The notes: a model not told the origin generated them from the letters alone. Shown: positions 25,715 through 34,898, counted from the first letter of the stretch. The stretch: 61,466 nucleotides of DNA from Methanomassiliicoccales archaeon (GCA_038850735.1 JAWCLO010000002.1:169902-231367), one strand, 5' to 3'. Numbers and translations are program-made.

Positions 25715-26779
25715 CTATACCTTTATGTTTATCGCACGAGCAATGCGCTCGGCGACGTGTGTGTCTCCATATCGTGTCATTTTCGATGTTCCTGGCCTCG
25801 CATTACGAATCGCCGAGATTATGTTGTCCTTGTTAGCATCTACTAGAACGTTCCACTTTTCCTTAACGGTTTCAATCCACTCAGTCTCATTCCTAATTGT
25901 GATACATGGTACACCAAAATAATGAGCTTCTTTCTGGACACCCCCAGAATCTGTTACTATTACCTTAGCATGTTTCTCGAGTGAGGCGAAGGTAATGAAA
26001 TCAAGCGGTTGAAGAATTCTGAATGTTGCTGATGTCTGTAATAGATGATCAAGTCCGAATAATTTAGCATACTTCGCCGTTCTCGGATGAAGAGGGAGAA
26101 CCACTGTGTCTCCGCATTCTCTCAGAGCAAGAAGTATAGCTTCAAGTCTCGTCTTTACATCTGCGTTTTCTTGACGATGTATCGTCGCAAGCACATATTC
26201 CCTATCGCATATGCCGAATTTCTCAAGATATTCTTTTGATAATTTATCTTCAACTTCCATGAGACACTGAATCATGATATCCCCGACTAGATGGACATTC
26301 CTTTCAATGCCCTCGCGAGCGAGATTTTCAATCGCAATGCTGCTCGGACACAAGAAAATGCTGGAAATGTGATCGGTAAGTACTCTGTTGATTTCCTCTG
26401 GGACCTTCATATTGTAACACCTCAATCCAGCTTCGACATGGGCGATGGGTAAGTTTAGTTTCGCCGCAGCAAGCGCACCCGCCAAAGTTGAATTCGTATC
26501 ACCATAAACGATCACTAGATCTGGCTTTTCTTTCATCAATACCTGCTCTATCGAAATGAGCATGCGGCCTGTCTGCTCGCCATGACTTCCGGAGCCTATA
26601 CCCAAATTATAATCCGGCTCCGGAATCTGGAGCTTTTCAAAAAATACCTTGCTCATCTCATAATCATAATGCTGGCCTGTATGGATTAAAACGTGCTCGT
26701 GCCATTTGCTGAGCTCCCTGTGAAGGGGAGCAACTTTGATAAACTGTGGGCGTGCGCCGATGATGGATGTAAGCTTCAT
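25715..26779 (-). CDS. wecB: UDP-N-acetylglucosamine 2-epimerase, WecB/WbpI-like
   Basis: Non-hydrolysing epimerase that interconverts UDP-GlcNAc and UDP-ManNAc, or the 2,3-diacetamido-glucuronate and mannuronate forms (WbpI). The N-terminus TSIIGARPQFIKVAPLHREL, the segment IHTGQHYDYEMSKVFFE and AHVEAGLRCYNMKVPEE are diagnostic, as is VTDSGGVQKEAHYFGVP near residue 280. Length 354 is normal. Sequence alone does not distinguish WecB from WbpI activity. Together with the acetamido-uronate genes at 16.7-19.3 kb, the WbpI reading becomes plausible. Confidence 0.9.
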   Translation of the reverse strand: MKLTSIIGARPQFIKVAPLHRELSKWHEHVLIHTGQHYDYEMSKVFFEKLQIPEPDYNLGIGSGSHGEQTGRMLISIEQVLMKEKPDLVIVYGDTNSTLAGALAAAKLNLPIAHVEAGLRCYNMKVPEEINRVLTDHISSIFLCPSSIAIENLAREGIERNVHLVGDIMIQCLMEVEDKLSKEYLEKFGICDREYVLATIHRQENADVKTRLEAILLALRECGDTVVLPLHPRTAKYAKLFGLDHLLQTSATFRILQPLDFITFASLEKHAKVIVTDSGGVQKEAHYFGVPCITIRNETEWIETVKEKWNVLVDANKDNIISAIRNARPGTSKMTRYGDTHVAERIARAINIKV

Positions 26780-26841
26780 CGAATAGAGGAAAGAGTGATG
26801 AGGTAATACAGTTTTTTATCCCTGACCTCCTATGCGCGCCG

Positions 26842-28449
26842 CTAAATGATCATGTACTCTTTGGGTTTCATTTTGCTTAGCGCGACGAACCGCACTTCAA
26901 GAAATTCACCAAGCTTCCTTATCTCATTGAGAGCATCGCTTGGAACTGGCTCGTCGACCATGATCAACATTATAGCTCGGCCCCCCTTGCTCTCTCGTCC
27001 CACACCCATTCTGGCAATATTTATCCCTCGGTTTCCGAGAATCGTGCCTACCTTACCAATGACACCGGGCACGTCACTATGAGTGGTCATAATTAAATCG
27101 CCCTCGAGGGGCATATCTAGATCGAAAACGTCAATACCTAGAAGTCTTGATTCCCCGTTAGGGGAAGCCGTTCCGCGGACTTCTCTCTTTACTCCATCGG
27201 AGTGGATCTTAACATTAATCATATTCGTGTGACTCGTTGATTCTTCTACCTTCGATTCAATGATTTGTATGCCCTTTTCCCTAGCTATTACCTGGGCATT
27301 AATGATGTTTGTATTTTCACCGGTGATATTAGATAGAACCCCGATGAGTACAGAAATCGTAAGCATTTTTGTGTCAGCCGCTGAAAGCTCACCTGCGTAT
27401 GAGACTTCGATTCGCCTTATGGGGCCATCCACTAACTGGAATGCAAATGCACCGAGTTTCTCAGCAGTTGAAATAAACGGAATGATTTTCTGATCGATGC
27501 GACCAATTGGTGCGTTAACAGCATTTGTGATCTTATGCTCGGTGAGAAATAATTTCACGTGTTCTGCCATCTCCAGAGAGACTCTTTCTAATGCTTCCCT
27601 CGTTGACGCGCCTAGATGGGGTGTCGTAACGATATTCGAAAGCTCCAGCAACTTAGATCCAGTAGGCGGTTCTCTTTCGAATACATCGAGAGCTGCGCCC
27701 GCTATTCTTTTGTTTTTCAATGCTTCGTAAAGTGCTTCCTCATCGACAATTCCGCCTCTTGCACAATTTACGAGAAAAGCCGTAGGTTTCATCAAATTAA
27801 GCTGATCCCTGCCAATAAGGTGATATGTCGAAGAAGTGAGCGGCGCGTGAATCGTTACTATATCCGCTTCCTCTAACGCTCTTTCAAGCGGCATTAATCT
27901 CACGCCCACTTTCACGGCAGCTTCGGGAGATATAAAAGGATCGTAACCTACCAGCCTCATTTGGAATGCTTTCGCGCGCTTCGCCACTTCTGCCCCAACT
28001 CTGCCAATTCCGATAATTGCCAGTGTCTTCCCACTCAATTCAATACCGGTAAACTTGCTTCGTTCCCACTTTCCACTCTTCAGCGATGCATCAGCCCATA
28101 CGATATTTCTTACAAGTGCTAGAATCATGGCCATTGTATGCTCAGCAGCCGAAATGATGTTTGCAGCTGGAGTATTCATGACGAGTATGCCTTTCTTGGT
28201 GGCATATTCCACATCGACGTTGTCCACTCCAACACCAGCACGACCGATGACCTTCAATTTCTTGCCGGCATCTATTATATCTCTCGTGATTTTTGTGCCA
28301 CTTCTGATGATGACTCCATCATACTCACAGATGATTTTTAGCAGCTCTTCTTGACTGATATTCGGCCTTATATCAACCTCTACACCAGAGTCCCTGCGTA
28401 GCGTTTCAAGCCCCTCTTTTGATAGTTCATCGGTTACGAGTATTTTCAT
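26842..28449 (-). CDS. serA: D-3-phosphoglycerate dehydrogenase
   Basis: First enzyme of serine synthesis, oxidising 3-phosphoglycerate with NAD. The Rossmann motif is AIIGIGRVGAEVAKRAKAF (near residue 145), the catalytic region VNCARGGIVDEEAL (near 227) and the catalytic His in TTPHLGASTREA (near 277). A long intervening domain follows, and a C-terminal ACT domain from about residue 455 (DVPGVIGKVGTILGNRGI) likely senses serine. Its start overlaps the stop of the upstream aminotransferase by four bases, so both are one operon. Confidence 0.95.
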   Translation of the reverse strand: MKILVTDELSKEGLETLRRDSGVEVDIRPNISQEELLKIICEYDGVIIRSGTKITRDIIDAGKKLKVIGRAGVGVDNVDVEYATKKGILVMNTPAANIISAAEHTMAMILALVRNIVWADASLKSGKWERSKFTGIELSGKTLAIIGIGRVGAEVAKRAKAFQMRLVGYDPFISPEAAVKVGVRLMPLERALEEADIVTIHAPLTSSTYHLIGRDQLNLMKPTAFLVNCARGGIVDEEALYEALKNKRIAGAALDVFEREPPTGSKLLELSNIVTTPHLGASTREALERVSLEMAEHVKLFLTEHKITNAVNAPIGRIDQKIIPFISTAEKLGAFAFQLVDGPIRRIEVSYAGELSAADTKMLTISVLIGVLSNITGENTNIINAQVIAREKGIQIIESKVEESTSHTNMINVKIHSDGVKREVRGTASPNGESRLLGIDVFDLDMPLEGDLIMTTHSDVPGVIGKVGTILGNRGINIARMGVGRESKGGRAIMLIMVDEPVPSDALNEIRKLGEFLEVRFVALSKMKPKEYMII

Positions 28450-29510
28450 GCGGATTCCTCCAAAATCTCGTCAATTGTCCTCAATAAATCAGATATCTCC
28501 TCTTGAGTAAGATCGCCCATATGCCCAATTCTAAAAGTGTAGTCTCTTATGCGACCATAACCGGGGGATATTTCATAACCTCTGTCACGGAGAGTCTTGT
28601 GAAACATCCCAAAATCCATATCACCTTTACAGACTACAGTTATTGTATTGGATCTATAGCCTTCTTCCGCAAAAAGAGAAAATCTTTTGGATGCCCACTC
28701 TCGCACGAGTTCAGCCATCTTACCATGCCTTTCATACCTATTTGCCGTTCCTTCTTTTAGGATCCTATCTAACTGGAAGTCAAGCGCATACATAAGGGAA
28801 ATTGGCGGTGTGGTTACGGGCAAATTCTTATCAGCAAACTTCTTCATCTCGAGCAAATCAAAGTAATATCCCCTCCCTTCTACACTTCTTGCTTTTTCAA
28901 ATAATCTTTCACTGGCGCAGATCACCGCTAGTCCAGGGGGGAGAGCTAGTGCCTTTTGCGTACCAAAGACGACAGCATCGACATCAATCGATGCAAGTTT
29001 CAAATCAATTCCAAATGCCGCAGTTACCGCATCCAAAAAAATGAGTGGGTCATGTTTTTTCCTAATCGCTTCAATGATATCTTTAATAGGATTAAGAACG
29101 CCTGTTGAACTTTCATTAACAACAATGGTTACCGCCTCAACATCTTCGTCAAGCATGTCCTCCACATGGTTTCCTTTAATCGCCTGACCCCAAGGCACAT
29201 CGATCTTCTGGACGATTTTGCCATTCAATGCACCAATCGACTGCCATCGCTCACCGAATGCACCATTAGAGAGACCTGCCATTTTCCTACTAACGCCACA
29301 TCTCACACACGCCTCAAGAAGTCCAGTAGATGAGCATGGAGCCAAAAGCACGTTCATTTCAGTTGAAAGTGCCTTTTTGATTTTTTCTACTATGGATGCT
29401 TGAAGTTGCTCGTACTCCTTGCCTCTGTGTACTATCATTGGCTTTGTCATCGCTTCGAGGACTTCCTTCCGAACCTCGACAGGACCTACTGTAAACAATT
29501 TCCTATACAC
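28446..29510 (-). CDS. Class V aminotransferase (serine-pathway type)
   Basis: PLP enzyme of the alanine-glyoxylate/serine-pyruvate family (354 residues). It starts KLFTVGPVEVRKEVLEAM and has the cofactor lysine in FGTQKALALPPGLAV (near residue 185). Translation coupled to serA by a four-base overlap suggests that it transaminates 3-phosphohydroxypyruvate, as proposed for the methanogen broad-specificity enzyme, replacing SerC; this is inference. The start codon is GTG (29510) after a G-rich GGGGGG. Upstream is an unusual region with nested hairpins (29550-29718). Confidence 0.88.
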   Translation of the reverse strand: MYRKLFTVGPVEVRKEVLEAMTKPMIVHRGKEYEQLQASIVEKIKKALSTEMNVLLAPCSSTGLLEACVRCGVSRKMAGLSNGAFGERWQSIGALNGKIVQKIDVPWGQAIKGNHVEDMLDEDVEAVTIVVNESSTGVLNPIKDIIEAIRKKHDPLIFLDAVTAAFGIDLKLASIDVDAVVFGTQKALALPPGLAVICASERLFEKARSVEGRGYYFDLLEMKKFADKNLPVTTPPISLMYALDFQLDRILKEGTANRYERHGKMAELVREWASKRFSLFAEEGYRSNTITVVCKGDMDFGMFHKTLRDRGYEISPGYGRIRDYTFRIGHMGDLTQEEISDLLRTIDEILEESA

Positions 29511-29549
29511 GGATACCCCCCAGAAAATCCCACAAGATATTTGGATATC

Positions 29550-29596
29550 ATGCGGATCTTATGGAGGGCATCCGCGATGCTCCTCCACTTCCGCAT
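29550..29596 (-). ncRNA. Nested hairpin, candidate leader or small RNA
   Basis: A 47-base element folds into one long hairpin. ATGCGGA (29550-29556) pairs with TCCGCAT (29590-29596), TGGAGG (29562-29567) with CCTCCA (29582-29587), and GCATC (29568-29572) with GATGC (29576-29580), around a 3-base loop: 18 exact base pairs, with a small internal loop and one bulged base. If transcription starts from the TATA element at 29756-29765, it lies in an approximately 225-base leader of the aminotransferase-serA operon. If a nearer element (CCAAATATC, 29538-29546) is the promoter, it is outside that mRNA. Confidence 0.5.
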
Positions 29597-29650
29597 CCCG
29601 ATCCAGAACCTACGGACCAATCACACAAATTCTTTCGAAAATTCGAACCA

Positions 29651-29718
29651 GTCATGCTTGGAGCCACTTCTCTATTCCTTCTGATCTGAGAGTCTATCTC
29701 AATTGAGCCAAGCATGAC
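29651..29718. repeat. 11-bp inverted repeat flanking 46 bases
   Basis: GTCATGCTTGG at 29651-29661 is the exact reverse complement of CCAAGCATGAC at 29708-29718. It lies just upstream of the nested hairpin on the minus strand and could form the closing stem of a larger RNA fold, or be an operator pair. Confidence 0.5.
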
Positions 29719-29976
29719 ATTGAATGACATTCTATCGCCTGTATCAAATATAGCATGATATAAAACTTACTATTTCACCCAACAACATGAGCGACTATTG
29801 GATATGGCAGTAGTATTCATATTCTTAGAAAAAAAGAATGCTCCCGCATGCAATGATATGGCTAGGTAAACCTGGGGATATCACAGAGTTTCAAGAGAAT
29901 TGAGAACGCAGTGGGAATGGAGTAATTCCTTTGTGCATCATCAATTATTGATCTAATGCCAAGGTTTCTTGCGAGA

Positions 29977-29986
29977 ATATTATAAT
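29977..29986 (+). promoter_or_regulatory. TATA box of the UDP-sugar dehydrogenase gene
   Basis: ATATTATAAT precedes the ATG at 30010 by about 25-30 bases, predicting a nearly leaderless transcript. Confidence 0.5.
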
Positions 29987-30009
29987 CTTGCTACAAATTC
30001 GGCATCTAG

Positions 30010-31308
30010 ATGAAAGTCAACAAAGTGTGCGTTGTCGGTCTCGGCTATGTAGGACTTCCACTTGCATGCTTACTTGCAAAAAAAGGGTTTGAGACCTTCG
30101 GTCTTGAAAAAGACGAACGTAAGGTGAACCTCATCAACCAAGGAGAATTACCCTTTAAAGGTAGAGAACCTGGACTAAGGGAATTGCTTTTGGAAGTGGT
30201 CACAAACGGACGATTGGTCGCAGGCAACAATCCGGAAGTCTTGACGCATGCAGATGCGGTATTTATCTGTGTAGACACTCCAATCAACGATAATCGGATG
30301 CCTGATACTTCATCTCTTGAAAGCGCTATCGCTGATGTAGCAAGACGTCTCAGAAGAGATGTCCTGGTGTGCGTCGAATCGACGCTTCCTCCAAAAACCA
30401 TGAACAAGAAGATAATCCCTATTCTCGAAGCACTGAGTGATTTTCGCCTCGGAAAGGATTTTTATGTTGTGTATTCGCCGGAAAGAATTATGCCAGGGAA
30501 TGCAATTGAGAGTCTCTTGAAAAATCCCCGGATAATTGGAAGTAACGACACCGATTCTTCATCCATTGCAGTAGAATTGTATTCATCAATTGTTGAGGCG
30601 CCAATATATACTACAGATTTTCTTACGGCGGAAATAGTTAAAACTGTTGAAAATGCGTATCGTGATGTTCAGATCGCTTTTGCAAATGAAATCGCTCTCG
30701 CATGTGAGGAGCTCGGTGCTGACGTATATGAGGTCAGAAGACTTGTGAACACGTCGCCGCACAGGAGCATGCACCTCCCTGGATCTGGTGTTGGAGGTCA
30801 TTGCTTGACAAAAGATCCGTGGTTATTAATCAGTTCCCTGGAAGAAAATTCCCCAAGATTGATCCCGACTGCGAGATCCATTAATAATTCGATGCCTAAG
30901 CATTTAGCAGCATTGGCGATTGAGGCATTGTCGGAAGCTGGAGTTGAATTTGACAAGGCAAAAATAACGATTTTCGGACTTGCTTTTCGAGGCGATATTG
31001 GCGATGCTAGGAATTCGCCGGCTTTTGACGTTATCGATGCTCTCGCAAATGCAGGGGAATTAATAGTTCACGACCCTTATGCTGATCCTATAGACAGAAT
31101 TACGTTTACTAGGAACGTCGACGATGCGTTGATTGGATCGGACTGCGCCATATTTGTCGCGGACCATACAGAGTATGCCAGATTCGATTTGGAAAGGATG
31201 TCAGCGCTTATGAAAACTCGAATCATTGTCGATGGTCGGAATCTTTTCGATGCGAGGGAATGCAGGCGGAAGGGATTCATCTATAAAGGCATAGGAAAGG
31301 GGAAGTGA
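30010..31308 (+). CDS. wecC: UDP-N-acetylhexosamine 6-dehydrogenase, WecC/WbpA-like
   Basis: NAD-dependent four-electron oxidation of a UDP-N-acetylhexosamine at C6, giving the uronic acid. The N-terminal Rossmann motif is VVGLGYVGLPLACLLAKKG. The catalytic cysteine is C265 in GSGVGGHCLTKDPW, and the C-terminal UDP-binding domain has KITIFGLAFRGDIGDARNSP. Length 432 is normal. Sequence does not separate UDP-GlcNAc (WbpA) from UDP-ManNAc (WecC) use. The window also holds WbpB, E, D and I equivalents, so the diacetamido-uronate pathway could start here. It ends tail-to-tail with the threonine aldolase, with no spacer. Confidence 0.92.
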   Translation: MKVNKVCVVGLGYVGLPLACLLAKKGFETFGLEKDERKVNLINQGELPFKGREPGLRELLLEVVTNGRLVAGNNPEVLTHADAVFICVDTPINDNRMPDTSSLESAIADVARRLRRDVLVCVESTLPPKTMNKKIIPILEALSDFRLGKDFYVVYSPERIMPGNAIESLLKNPRIIGSNDTDSSSIAVELYSSIVEAPIYTTDFLTAEIVKTVENAYRDVQIAFANEIALACEELGADVYEVRRLVNTSPHRSMHLPGSGVGGHCLTKDPWLLISSLEENSPRLIPTARSINNSMPKHLAALAIEALSEAGVEFDKAKITIFGLAFRGDIGDARNSPAFDVIDALANAGELIVHDPYADPIDRITFTRNVDDALIGSDCAIFVADHTEYARFDLERMSALMKTRIIVDGRNLFDARECRRKGFIYKGIGKGK

Positions 31309-32337
31309 TCAACACAGGGTTTCAACTATCGTGATCGCTTCATCGATGTCCTCTCTAGTTATACCGAAATGAGTAACAAATCGAACAATGGAGCCGCCGA
31401 AATCTGTGATTAGCAACCCTTTGGCTCTCGCTTTTGCAACAAATTCCTTTGAACTCATTCCCGTAGGAGAAACATCAAGCAGGACAATGTTCGTTTGGAC
31501 CCTTTTTAGATCAATATGGAATCTACCAATTGATTCTAGACCTTTCGCTAGCCTCCGCGCATTGTCGTGGTCTTCCTTGAGTCTGTCGACCATTTTGGTT
31601 AATGCAATTATCCCAGGCGCCGCAATGATACCTGCCTGCCGCATGCCTCCGCCAAGCATCTTTCTTACTTTTCGTGCCTTGGCAATAAATTCGCTATTGC
31701 CAAGAAGCAAAGAACCTATTGGCGCAGACAGACCCTTCGAAAGGCAAAAACTGATGCTATCAACATGTCGTGCATATTCCTTTACATCCACACTGAGCGC
31801 AACAGCTGCATTAAAGATTCGCGCACCATCGATGTGCACTTTCAATGCATGCTCATGTGCAACCTTTGCAACCGATTCGACTTCGGATGGATGCCATACG
31901 GTACCTCCTGCTCTGTTATGGGAATTTTCTATTTCGACGAGTTTTGTTGGTGGAAAATGTAAATTATCTCCCCTGAGTGCCTGAAGAACATCCTCTGCCG
32001 TAAAAACACCGTATCGCCCCGTGATCAAGCGCGGTATAACACCGGCGATTGCAGAAATTCCTCCGACTTCGTAATAATATATATGCGATTCAGATTCGGC
32101 TATCATCTCGTCTCCGCGCTGGCAGTGAGACATTACGGCAATGAGGTTGCTTTGTGTCCCACTAGGCGTGAGAAGAGCAGATTCCATACCGAATCTGTCC
32201 GCTGCGAGCTCCTCTAATTTGTTCACAGTAGGATCCTCGCCTGCCACATCATCGCCCAACTCCGCTTCAAGGATACTCATTAGCATTTCTTTAGTTGGCA
32301 GTGTTACTGTATCGCTTCGGAGATCGATCACTTTCAT
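31309..32337 (-). CDS. ltaE: Low-specificity L-threonine aldolase
   Basis: PLP enzyme that cleaves threonine or allo-threonine to glycine and acetaldehyde. Diagnostic segments: IDLRSDTVTLPTKEM at the start, GDDVAGEDPTVNKLEE, and the cofactor lysine in SFCLSKGLSAPIGSLL (near residue 200). The frame is open to 32445, but the 36 extra residues are unlike the family. ATG 32337 is preferred, with GGAG nine bases upstream. It overlaps nothing after this correction and follows the second Gfo/Idh gene on the same strand. Confidence 0.92.
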   Translation of the reverse strand: MKVIDLRSDTVTLPTKEMLMSILEAELGDDVAGEDPTVNKLEELAADRFGMESALLTPSGTQSNLIAVMSHCQRGDEMIAESESHIYYYEVGGISAIAGVIPRLITGRYGVFTAEDVLQALRGDNLHFPPTKLVEIENSHNRAGGTVWHPSEVESVAKVAHEHALKVHIDGARIFNAAVALSVDVKEYARHVDSISFCLSKGLSAPIGSLLLGNSEFIAKARKVRKMLGGGMRQAGIIAAPGIIALTKMVDRLKEDHDNARRLAKGLESIGRFHIDLKRVQTNIVLLDVSPTGMSSKEFVAKARAKGLLITDFGGSIVRFVTHFGITREDIDEAITIVETLC

Positions 32338-32413
32338 AGCAAAGAACTCCAAGTAAAATTTTAGATAATAAACCTGCTGACCACATATGTAGACTGGTCG
32401 ACAGATCGATACA

Positions 32414-33394
32414 TTACAGATTAATTTCGACTTTTCGATTCTCAATGATAGATCGAATTGCAGCCTCGCAAACCTTCAAATCCATAACAGCATCCATCGC
32501 CGAGACCGTAGCTTGACCTGATAATTCAACCGCACCGATGAAATCCTCAATTTCCCTTCTTAACGGTTCTTCTTTTTTCAACGCAATCCGACGGATATCG
32601 AACTCAAGTGGCACCTGGAACATATTGCCTGGATCTATTTCACCAATCTGAGCAGAAGATACTTCAAGCGTTTGATCGATATAATCAAGCTGAACGTATC
32701 CACCGCTACATGTCATTGAGACCTTTCTCACCTTCATTGGTGTGAGCCAGTTGGTTTCAACATGGCCCGTCACACCTGATTCAAGCTCAAGAAGCAATGA
32801 AGCATGATCCTCAAACTTGTCGTTTGCAAATTTCCCGCCCATTCCGAATACGCTGCGAATTTCTGATGATGTGATATATCTGATCACGTCGATATCATGT
32901 ATGCCCAGGTCCATAACAACTCCAACATCTTTTATCCTCTTTGGGAACGATGAAACTCTTCTCGACGATATTGATATCAACTTGCCGAATTTTCCCTCTT
33001 TAAGCGCTTCCTTGGCTGCTTTTACGACAGGATTGAACCTTTCTACAAATCCGCCAGCAAGTACTACACCTTCCTTTTCAGCCTCTCTACCCAATTGGGC
33101 GGCTTTTTTTGAATCACCAGTGAATGGCTTTTCCAGCAACACAGATGTGCCGTTTCTTATTGCAATAGATGCCAATGAAAAATGATCTGCCGTTGGCGCG
33201 CATATACTGACCGCATCAACATCTCGTAAGAGAGATTCAACATCGGAATACGCCCTCGTCCGAAAACGCTGGGCGACTGTTTGTGCGTGTTGGAGATCAA
33301 CATCATATATGCCGACAAGCGTTGAAAGCTCGGAATAAATTCTGGCGTGATTTTGGCCCATATATCCAACGCCGACTACACCTGTCCGTATCAT
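32414..33394 (-). CDS. Gfo/Idh/MocA oxidoreductase, possible UDP-GlcNAc 3-dehydrogenase
   Basis: NAD(P)-dependent oxidoreductase of 326 residues. Rossmann motif GVVGVGYMGQNHARIYSEL at the start, catalytic lysine in LLEKPFTGDSKKAAQ (near residue 92), then GIHDIDVIRYI. It resembles the archaeal enzymes annotated as UDP-N-acetylglucosamine 3-dehydrogenase. It may duplicate or complement the operon-encoded paralogue at 16740-17699. It is near the 6-dehydrogenase and 2-epimerase, so a role in nucleotide-sugar synthesis is likely, though the substrate is inferred. Confidence 0.85.
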   Translation of the reverse strand: MIRTGVVGVGYMGQNHARIYSELSTLVGIYDVDLQHAQTVAQRFRTRAYSDVESLLRDVDAVSICAPTADHFSLASIAIRNGTSVLLEKPFTGDSKKAAQLGREAEKEGVVLAGGFVERFNPVVKAAKEALKEGKFGKLISISSRRVSSFPKRIKDVGVVMDLGIHDIDVIRYITSSEIRSVFGMGGKFANDKFEDHASLLLELESGVTGHVETNWLTPMKVRKVSMTCSGGYVQLDYIDQTLEVSSAQIGEIDPGNMFQVPLEFDIRRIALKKEEPLRREIEDFIGAVELSGQATVSAMDAVMDLKVCEAAIRSIIENRKVEINL

Positions 33395-33523
33395 GCAAAG
33401 CTCATGGCTACATCAGATATTAATTATCGCGGACATGCGATTCCGCAACTCATTACATATATCTAAGTTCAAAAAAAGCATATATTACGCGTTAGAGTTT
33501 ACTGCATAGAACCAGGTGATCAG

Positions 33524-33709
33524 ATGAGGAGAAGAGTTCTTGATGTTCTTGCATGTCCGATCTGCAAACACTCTCCATTGGAACTCACAGTACATAAGGA
33601 GGATGAAAAGGAGATTCTCGAAGGATATCTTCGATGTCCCAGATGCCAGATTAATTACCCAATTGAAGACGGGATTCCAAACATGATTCCGCCTCAGAAT
33701 CAGGTGTGA
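33524..33709 (+). CDS. Trm112-like zinc-ribbon protein
   Basis: A 61-residue protein with two C-x2-C pairs (LACPICKH and LRCPRCQ) and the end YPIEDGIPNMIPP, the Trm112/UPF0434 pattern. Trm112 proteins activate and stabilise methyltransferases acting on tRNA, rRNA or release factor. No obvious methyltransferase partner is adjacent. The ATG at 33524 is preceded by GGTGATCAG. It is convergent with the aminotransferase gene, 12 bases apart. Confidence 0.85.
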   Translation: MRRRVLDVLACPICKHSPLELTVHKEDEKEILEGYLRCPRCQINYPIEDGIPNMIPPQNQV

Positions 33710-33721
33710 ATTAGAGCGGAA

Positions 33722-34876
33722 TCACAGCTTTTCGAGCGCTTCCTTAACTCTCTTCATTCCTTCAATTATCGCATTTCTACTTGTCGCATACGAGATTCTG
33801 ATATGCCCTTCACCAGAAGGTCCAAATGCCGAGCCAGGTGTCACAGCCACATGAGCTTCTTCGAGAAGAAATGCAGCGAGATCTTCCGAAGACATTTGAT
33901 GTTCGTAAGACGGAAATACGTAGAAAGCTCCTCTTGGCTTCACGAAAGCTAGCGAGGGGATCTCGCTCATCAATTTACATATCAAATCCCTTCTTGCCCT
34001 GAATTCCTCGACCATTTTCCTCACGGAGTCTTGCGGACCTTTAAGAGCCTCAAGAGCAGCCTTCTGAACAAATGAAGTCACACATGTCAGCGAGTGCGTC
34101 TGGATTTTGTTTATTTCCTTGACAATCGGATCGGGGGCAATTAGCCAACCAATGCGCCATCCTGTCATTGCGTAAGTTTTTGAGAATCCGTTTATCGTTA
34201 TGGTTCGCTCGAACATACCATCAAGTGAAGCAATTGAATGGTGTCTCCCTTCAAAAATGATTTTTTCGTATATCTCATCCGCCATCACAATAAGATCGTG
34301 ATCTAACGCCAAATCAGCAATCCCTTTCAGATCCTCAAGAGACTGCACGACTCCACAAGGGTTTGAAGGAGAGTTTACAAGAATCATTCTTGTCTTTTTT
34401 GTAATAAGCTCTGCCAACGCATCTGGCGACATGCGAAATCCTTCTTCTGGGATTAACCTCAAGAACCTGGGAATTCCACCTGCAAGTCGCACGCAGGCTT
34501 CAAAGGTCCCCCATGATGGATCTGGCAAAATGACCTCATCGCCATCATCGAGTACCGCCATCATGCTCATGAAAATTGCCTGTTTTGATGGCGTAATGAG
34601 AATGTGTTTGTCTTCGCACGGAATTCCATTTTCGTTTCTGCTCTTTTCTGCAACGGCTTTTCTCAATTCTGGGATGCCCGCTGATGGTGTATAATGAGTG
34701 AAGTGTTCTTTGAGAGCCTTGATACATGCTTCTGTGATATTGTCCGGCGTGGAAAAATCAGGTTCTCCCATTGAAAATGATATTATGTCAACACCTTCTT
34801 GCTTGAGTTTGCTCACAATATTAGATATTTTCACAGTACCAGATTCACTTACTCTTCGTACTCGTTGTGAAATCAT
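33722..34876 (-). CDS. Class I/II PLP aminotransferase (aspartate type)
   Basis: Fold type I aminotransferase. The substrate-binding region is ISFSMGEPDFSTP, the PLP Asn region is VNSPSNPCGVV, then ADEIYEKIIF, and the cofactor lysine is in INGFSKTYAMTGWRIGW (near residue 233). Specificity (aspartate, aromatic or alanine) cannot be fixed from sequence. The frame is open to 34930, but AAAAAATAAAAGG (34899-34910) is a TATA element placed 27 bases before ATG 34876, so that leaderless start is preferred. Confidence 0.9.
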   Translation of the reverse strand: MISQRVRRVSESGTVKISNIVSKLKQEGVDIISFSMGEPDFSTPDNITEACIKALKEHFTHYTPSAGIPELRKAVAEKSRNENGIPCEDKHILITPSKQAIFMSMMAVLDDGDEVILPDPSWGTFEACVRLAGGIPRFLRLIPEEGFRMSPDALAELITKKTRMILVNSPSNPCGVVQSLEDLKGIADLALDHDLIVMADEIYEKIIFEGRHHSIASLDGMFERTITINGFSKTYAMTGWRIGWLIAPDPIVKEINKIQTHSLTCVTSFVQKAALEALKGPQDSVRKMVEEFRARRDLICKLMSEIPSLAFVKPRGAFYVFPSYEHQMSSEDLAAFLLEEAHVAVTPGSAFGPSGEGHIRISYATSRNAIIEGMKRVKEALEKL

Positions 34877-34898
34877 TAGAAGTGGCAATAGAATTGGC

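Larger units (their letters stand above)
29511..30009. other. Divergent intergenic region with structured elements
   Basis: About 500 bases between the aminotransferase-serA operon (minus) and the UDP-sugar dehydrogenase (plus). It holds a nested hairpin (29550-29596), an 11-bp inverted repeat (29651-29661 with 29708-29718), a TATA-like GTTTTATATC on the minus strand (29756-29765), and the dehydrogenase TATA box (29977-29986). No open frame looks like a gene. Confidence 0.55.

Noticed and set aside
29400-29706. Overlapping 94-95 codon plus-strand frames near the serA operon promoter
   Set aside because: They cover the 5' end of the aminotransferase gene and the hairpin region, and their composition is not protein-like.
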